DNA from: Cornus controversa
Taxonomy: Eukaryota; Streptophyta; Magnoliopsida; Cornales; Cornaceae
NCBI GenBank assembly: GCA_026545225.1
Contig: CM048853.1
Location: 41,184,755-41,248,754, forward strand
DNA length: 64,000 bases
Direction: 5' to 3'
Shown here: piece after piece, positions 58,880 through 64,000 of the stretch
How positions within the stretch are numbered: position 1 is the stretch's first letter
Layout: the number at the start of each line of letters is the position of its first letter
The notes under the pieces: model-generated
What the model saw: the letters and a program-made list of their open reading frames with translations, nothing else
Database searches by the model: none
Told to the model about the DNA's origin: nothing
Program-made: the position numbers and the translations under genes

Positions 58880-60540
58880 GGTTCAATTTTATATTTGGAC
58901 AACAATTTCTGTGATCCCAAATGGTGGCTCGGGGTTGATAATGCCATCCAAAAGAGGTTTGAGACGGTTAGCCAAAGTCCTTGCAAAGATTTTGTAAATT
59001 ACATTACAAAGAGCAATCGGCCGGAACTGTGAGATTTTGGTGGTGTTCTTCACCTTAGGGATAAGAACCAAGTTCGTGTGGTTCAAGCTTTTAAGGAGAC
59101 TGCCGGAGGAAATAAAATCATTAGAGGCCAGCAGAATCAGAGATTACACCACATTACAATTCTTTTGGAAGAGAAGAGGAGTGAATCTGTCGGGCCCCAG
59201 AGCCTTTAACGGTCTCATCTCAAATAAGGCAGTTTTGAGCTCTTCTTCAGTTCCAGCTTGAAGAACCAAGCATTTTGTTGATCTGTCACTTTCGGTCTGA
59301 GCAAGACAGCGATCTGTTCAAATTGACTGGGTGTTGAAGAGGAGTACAGATTTTTAAAATAAGATACAATTATGGACTGCATCAAAAATCCACAGTGTCT
59401 GTAGCCACCTGTTTCAGCTCTTGCTCTATTTCCTCTGCCTTTCTCTTTGAGTTTAAGTCTCGATGTTTACTCCAGATCTTCAAGGATTCCTTGCAACTTG
59501 ATAGTTTAGATTTCAGTTGAAATATTGTCGACCCTTGAACTTCAGAACTCCAAGTTTGTTGAATCAATGGTTTGCATTCTTCATTGTCAGCCCATCTAGC
59601 ATCGAAAATAGAGATCTTTTCCAGCATCGTATGGTGCCTTCTGTATCGATAAGAAGAGCCATGTGATCAGATCCAATGACCTGAATGTGACAGAGAATAG
59701 CTTTGGGATATAAGTCAATGCACTTCTGGCTACTCAGGGCTCAGTCCAAGTGTTCTATGATATTGTTGGCTCCATGCCTGTGGTTGTTCCAGGTAAAGGA
59801 AAAACCATGGAACCCCAGCTCTAAAAATTTGCAGTCCGCAATAAAATGATTGAAAGCACGAAGCCAAGCTGGCCTCGTCCGACCCCCTCTTTTTTCATCC
59901 GCTGACCTCAAATCGTTGAAGTCCCCATCACAAGCCAACATGGACACCACAAATGAAATTTATCATGCAAGTAATCCCATTGATTTTCCCTAACAGAGTC
60001 AATTGTGGAAGCATACGTACCTGTGAACCAACATGCTTGAGATCTGTGAAAGTCTTTTATTAGCAAAGTGATTTGGAAATTTGCTGAGTCCACACATTCT
60101 GCTTCCACATCATCGTCCCAAAAAACAGCCAGACCACCCGCAATTTCCATGGGATTTTGATAACTACAGTGTGAAAACCCAATCTTCATTCTGCTTTCCT
60201 CTAACAAAGCCACATCATTTTTAGTTTCTTGCAAGAAAACGATGTGGGGGGGCAATAAACTTGATAATTCCATGCCAAAAGCTTCATTGGGACATTTGAT
60301 TCCTCTGCCGATTTAGGGCTGGCCACCTCCACCCCCAGAGCTTCATTTGATTCCTCTGCCAATTTTCCATGAAAAGTAAACTGGGTGTGAACATTAATCT
60401 GCTGTTTGCTTCTAGAAATTTCACCTTCTAAATCCTCCTCCATTCCATCACGAGTTTTCCTCTTCTCTCCTGACCGCAGGAACGTAGCTAAATTCTCCAG
60501 TATCTCTTCAATTGCCCATTGGGTAGACAACCTAAAGCTA
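58880..60540 (-). mobile_element. L1-type LINE ORF2 fragment (defective)
   Basis: Minus-strand pieces in LINE order: endonuclease domain (MKLLAWNYQ; PHIVFLQETKND; GGLAVFWDDDVEAE; then GDFNDLRS, a catalytic-Asp-type motif, FLELGFHGFSFTWNN; residues from about 60290 down to 59741), a linker (59382-59627), and the start of reverse transcriptase (VLIPKVKNTTKISQFRPIAL, IYKIFARTLANRLKPLL, 58889-59086). Frames change several times, the RT is cut off after the first motifs, and there is no poly-A tail. It lies just upstream of the first surviving FANCD2 exon. Confidence 0.85.
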
Positions 60541-60866
60541 AATTATCCTGATAGTGTGATCTAAACTGTTGATTTCATAATACCTTACTAGTTACTATCA
60601 CAATACCATTGTCATGTAATCATTGATCAAAATAATTCATATTGGCAACCTCAAACTAATCCAAACAAAAAAGGAAACAATTTAACCAATTACAACATGT
60701 ATTTTGATGACAAGAATTGCCAACTCAGTGACTCTAAAGTCCTAGCAATAAGAAAGGACAATTATGTGCAAAATTTCCATCAATTTTCCCCCATTGCCGC
60801 AAGAAATAGACCATTTCTTCAATTTGTCTATTCAATTTTCCCTTCTCTTCAACCAATGTGGGGTTG

Positions 60867-60962
60867 TACGAAGGGCCAGCTCAATGCACAAGGCTTCCGC
60901 CATTGCGGGGTCTGGGGAGGGTCAAATGTATGCAATCTTACCTCTGCATGGGGTTGTACAAG
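60867..60962 (-). mobile_element. Au-type SINE 3' fragment
   Basis: On the minus strand it reads CATGCAGAGGTAAGATTGCA, then TTTGACCCTCCCCAGACCCC and GCGGAAGCCTTGTGCATTGA, the tail half of the Au SINE. The tRNA-like head is missing. Related to the fuller copy at 39016-39147. Confidence 0.68.
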
Positions 60963-61164
60963 CTAAAATGAAAGAAAAAGTCTGCAAGCAAGAGAGTTCA
61001 ATCAACAAACTGAATGCCTTATATGACCTTGTGCCCAAGCTTGAGCGGACACCATGATAGATAATAATGTGGTTCTCCACACCACCAATGATGCAATTAA
61101 AAAATAAATAAAAATCACACCATTAAAATTCTATGTTTTCTCTAATCAATGATGGTGTTTGTTA

Positions 61165-61345
61165 TGTCGACCTGGACTGTAAATAAGCCGAGCCGAGTAG
61201 TGACTTGCTCAAGTTTGGCTCGACCATGTAGTAGTAGCATTCGAGCTCGGCTTGAGCTCTTACATGATTGATTGAACTCAGCTCAGTATTTTTTCAACAA
61301 GCTTGAGCTTGGCTCGATCGAGCTCGTTTTCAGGTAAATTTATGC
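61165..61345. repeat. GAGCTCGGCTTGAGCT-rich transposon fragment
   Basis: Repeated aagccgagccgag, ctcggcttgagctc and gcttgagcttggctcgatcg blocks of the type common in non-autonomous plant DNA transposon ends. No termini identified. Confidence 0.4.
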
Positions 61346-61714
61346 AATCTGCGTGTGTGCATATCAAATATATGTATGTGTATGTTTCACTGAGTTGCGC
61401 TTCGATTTGTAACAATTTCATGTCATCCACACAGAATGATGCCATATGAGATTGCAACCAACTCATTTCTCTCATATGGCATCAATGGCACACATAGGTC
61501 CGCCATTGATGCCATGTGAGAGAAATGAGAGAGAATGAGTTCAGATTAGGGAATGAAAAAGAGAAAGAGAAAGAGGGAGAGAGAGAGAGAGTGCTACCCT
61601 TCAAGTCAGTGCAGCATTGGAGAATGATCAACATTGCAGCGCTGAAGGGAAGTGTGCACTGTTTACAAGATAATATCTTTCCACAACTCAGTATGACAAA
61701 GTAGGATGTAAATA

Positions 61715-61890
61715 AAGGAAATGACCAATGCATCCAAATATGCAGAGGACCATTTGGGAATTCCCCATGTGGATGAGGGTCCTCAAACAATTGAGGAAAG
61801 GGGCCAGGAATGTTCACAGCAGGAGGAGCAGGATCTGGATCCCAATTCGAATTGGGACACAGATGATCTGGAGCAAGAAGTATAATAGCC
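61715..61890 (+). pseudogene. Possible coding remnant, acidic C-terminus (unrecognised)
   Basis: A plus-strand frame reads EDHLGIPHVDEGPQTIEE .. CSQQEEQDLDPNSNW .. DDLEQEV and then a stop, with acidic composition more protein-like than the long opposite-strand ORF over the same bases (61482-61934). No start, splice context or family was found upstream. It may be chance or part of an old gene fragment. Confidence 0.25.
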
Positions 61891-62020
61891 GAAATAGGAT
61901 TAGACGGGCAAAACTCTTTCTCAAATCTATTCAAGGCTCCTATTCTCTTCTAAGGCTAAGACACTCCCAGATTCCGATAAGCCATTTGCTAAAGTAGCGG
62001 ATATTTATAAAGACTCACAA

Positions 62021-62255
62021 TTAAACGGCTGCAAGGGGGTGCTCTGGTGCCTTGACAGCAGTGCTCTTGATCCTAACAAAAAATAGATTCAGCCATAAAA
62101 TGCAATAAAATATGTTATAGCTGCTAACCACAACTTAAGAAGACACCCCACCTCAAGAGATTACCCAGTGCACCAGTTTGTACCAAGAAGAAGCTATAAA
62201 GATATTGCTCCAATTTGCTTCCATGTGGATTAAATACCAGTTGCTCTTGGAGTCC
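62021..62255 (-). CDS. Two terminal exons of an unrecognised minus-strand gene
   Basis: Exon about 62152-62250 encodes LIGLQEQLVFNPHGSKLEQY then LYSFFLVQTGALGNLL. It ends with a donor (TTGAG/GTGGGG) whose phase matches an acceptor (TTTGTTAG) at 62073-62074. The last exon, 62021-62072, encodes IKSTAVKAPEHPLAAV and a TAA. The composition and exact phase match suggest a real gene end, possibly pseudogenised, since a stop lies shortly upstream in this frame. Family unknown. Upstream exons were not identified. Confidence 0.4.
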
Positions 62256-62872
62256 TATCAGGACTCATCTTTCACGGAAATAGTCACATGAACAACAATC
62301 ATCTGCAAGGCAAATTGTATCTTCTTTTCTATAAGAAATGTATATTAGTACCATTGATCAGAATTAGAGAAAGAATTGAATTCAGTAAGATCCAAAAAAA
62401 AATGAAAAAGTAAAGTATATACTTGATTGGAACAATGCGACTTTTATGGATGTTGTATTATGAACAATCACAATTTCTTATCCAAATGCAAATAGAACCC
62501 AAAGAGCATAAACAAGTAGATAATATGGTCAACGCCTTCTTATCATGTTTATCCCTTTATTTCTTTACCAGAATTCATGGTACAGGGATAAAAAATCTAG
62601 ACGGAGAAACCATCAATAAGCTTTTAACTAGTTATAACATCCAAATTGCACCACACAAACAAAATAACAACTCTACTGTTACAAAAGGCCCATTCGGCAG
62701 TACATTTAAAAAACAAAATAAAGAACTACAAATTTAGAAAATCCCTTTTGAGAGGTAGACGACATACCACCCAGTTCCCCTGTGATGAATCTAAATTATT
62801 CAAGAAATTTTAGAAGTGCACCAAGTATTCACTATTTCCATATGGCGTAGAGATTTTTTTGTTTTTATCAGA

Positions 62873-63011
62873 CAAGTACTCACACAACAAACATTGCCCA
62901 TGTTGGGGACAAGTACTCACACAACACACATTGCCCATGTTGGGGCTCGAACCCCTCCCCCTCCTCTTTGAGGCTAGGGAGCTTATACCATTGGGCTAGA
63001 AGCCCTTTTGG
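62873..63011 (-). mobile_element. tRNA-derived SINE with A and B boxes
   Basis: On the minus strand: GGGCTTCTAGCCCAATGGTA (A box TAGCCCAATGG) followed about 40 bp later by GGGTTCGAGCCCC (B box), the RNA polymerase III promoter of tRNA-like SINE heads. The body contains two tandem copies of a roughly 40-bp unit (caagtactcacacaac.a, cattgcccatgttgggg). No cloverleaf beyond the boxes, so it is not called a tRNA gene. Confidence 0.6.
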
Positions 63012-63014
63012 TAA

Positions 63015-63580
63015 TATGGCGTGGAGATTTTACAATGTTTAGTCCATCACTTGGTATTAATTTGATCAAGTAACATGCACAACGCCAATCTAACAATCCT
63101 AGGAGCAAATGGATGGAACATTGTCTTTTTTTTTTCAGCAAGTGGATGGATCAGTGTCGTATCCTTGCCTCTTGAAAAATCCCGAATTTCTATAATCATA
63201 GAGAAATAGGGAAAAACTTGTCAATCAATTTTTAATACATATAATGGACACTGATAATTGATAACTAATAAATAAAAGATAGTTCCTTCTTACAAACTCT
63301 ATATATGGATCCAAAACTGGTTGAAAAGTAGAGGGAAAAGAAAGAAGCATGGCCACTAAACAGAATTTCCTAACTGTCTCGGCAAATTTCATCCAGCTGC
63401 ATAACATTTTCTAGCCCTCAAGTCACTCCCAAGCCAATTCAGAGAGTTTAAAACCAAAGCCACCAAAAACTCTAAACTACTTACCAACATCACCATCACA
63501 ATGTCATGCACACATATAAACGCAACATCTTTGCCTTCAGATGATTCCGCATGAGGCACTTAGCAGCCAAATATTATATT
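63015..63580. other. Gene-free stretch / 3' region of the Myb-like gene
   Basis: No gene seen; likely includes the 3' UTR of the minus-strand Myb-like gene ending at 63586. Confidence 0.4.
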
Positions 63581-63585
63581 TCATG

Positions 63586-64000
63586 TCAAGGAACAATAGG
63601 TTTGCTGTCCCAGATTTCTCTTGCTTCAAGTAAGTCAGGGCAGTACCGCTTTGAGAGAATTTCAACTTGTTCAGCAAATGACTTATTCCCATGTTGTCCT
63701 AGGTGAAGGACCATTTGGTTCCAACGCTTTCGACATACATCTCCAGCCCTATGATCAATAAGATTGTCCCAATCCACATCCTCCACGCAGCATGCATCCA
63801 AGCTAAAAAGCGCAATAAGCAGGCGATAATCATCAGCATCAGCCCATTCATCTTCAGCAACCATAGATGATGTTAACTGGTTGTACCATTTCATACAGCA
63901 AATTGCATCTGTGCGAGTGGACAACTTGTCACTAATTGCACCCCAACAAATATTATCTCTCAACATGCCATGCTTGGATTTCTTTTCCTCGAAAGCCTTC
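63586..64000 (-). CDS. Myb-like RNA polymerase I termination factor-type protein, C-terminal part
   Basis: Open from the right edge to a stop at 63586, about 138 residues, with the N-terminal part outside the window. Motifs: WGAISDKLSTRTDAICCMKW and LTSSMVAEDEWADADDYRLL, then VDWDNLIDHRAGDVCRKRWN, tandem Myb/SANT-like repeats with spaced Trp residues as in REB1/TTF-I-type factors; plant relatives are annotated as RNA polymerase I termination factor-like. The C-terminal ILSKRYCPDLLEAREIWDSK is typical of that group. In the family these bind rDNA terminators in the nucleolus; that role is inferred. Confidence 0.8.
   Translation of the reverse strand, partial: KAFEEKKSKHGMLRDNICWGAISDKLSTRTDAICCMKWYNQLTSSMVAEDEWADADDYRLLIALFSLDACCVEDVDWDNLIDHRAGDVCRKRWNQMVLHLGQHGNKSFAEQVEILSKRYCPDLLEAREIWDSKPIVP

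Noticed and set aside
61482-61934. 150-codon minus-strand ORF (Pro-rich)
   Set aside because: Composition follows a GA-rich repeat and the opposite frame looks more protein-like; no homologue recognised and no splice context.
62941-63003. tRNA gene on the minus strand
   Set aside because: A and B boxes are present but no full cloverleaf or acceptor stem; better explained as a SINE head.

Overview
The window is AT-rich nuclear DNA from a flowering plant, most likely a eudicot. The evidence is spliced genes with GT-AG introns, plant-specific families (FLK, MUSTANG, PMT methyltransferase, plant Alba) and dense small plant transposons (TRIM, MITEs, Au-type SINE, solo LTRs). No bacterial, organellar or viral genes were seen. 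Species cannot be named from the sequence.

Layout. 1-5.6 kb: gene-free, made of an LTR piece, a 9-bp-TSD MITE, a hAT-type non-autonomous element and diverged AT-rich repeats. 6.0-17.7 kb (minus): a broken PMT-type methyltransferase gene. Its exons can be followed by protein similarity and matching splice phases, but it carries stops, frameshifts, a missing exon, an inverted exon duplication, a perfect 1080-bp tandem duplication in an intron, a three-LTR TRIM on a splice acceptor and a gypsy-type LTR remnant. 17.9-24 kb: a nest of transposons with readable target-site duplications. 24-28.5 kb: intergenic, with an inverted pair of tRNA-derived SINEs.

28.6-49.2 kb is the live gene block. It holds an intronless-CDS MUSTANG-A domesticated Mutator transposase (plus), FLK, a three-KH RNA-binding flowering regulator (minus, six coding exons, 5.1-kb first intron), and a small Alba-domain protein (minus, five coding exons). 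From memory the same three families are neighbours in Arabidopsis (At3g04605, At3g04610, At3g04620), so this looks like conserved microsynteny.

52.4-58.8 kb (minus): the 3' part of a FANCD2 homologue. One coding exon is split by a 3.6-kb Mutator-like element with a 9-bp TSD, which itself holds two further inverted-repeat elements. 58.9-60.5 kb: a LINE fragment. 62.0-62.3 kb: two terminal exons of an unrecognised minus-strand gene. 63.6-64.0 kb: the C-terminal part of a Myb-like RNA polymerase I termination factor-type protein, running off the right edge.

The live genes do not form a pathway. FLK acts in RNA-level control of flowering, Alba binds nucleic acid, and MUG is a transposase-derived nuclear protein.
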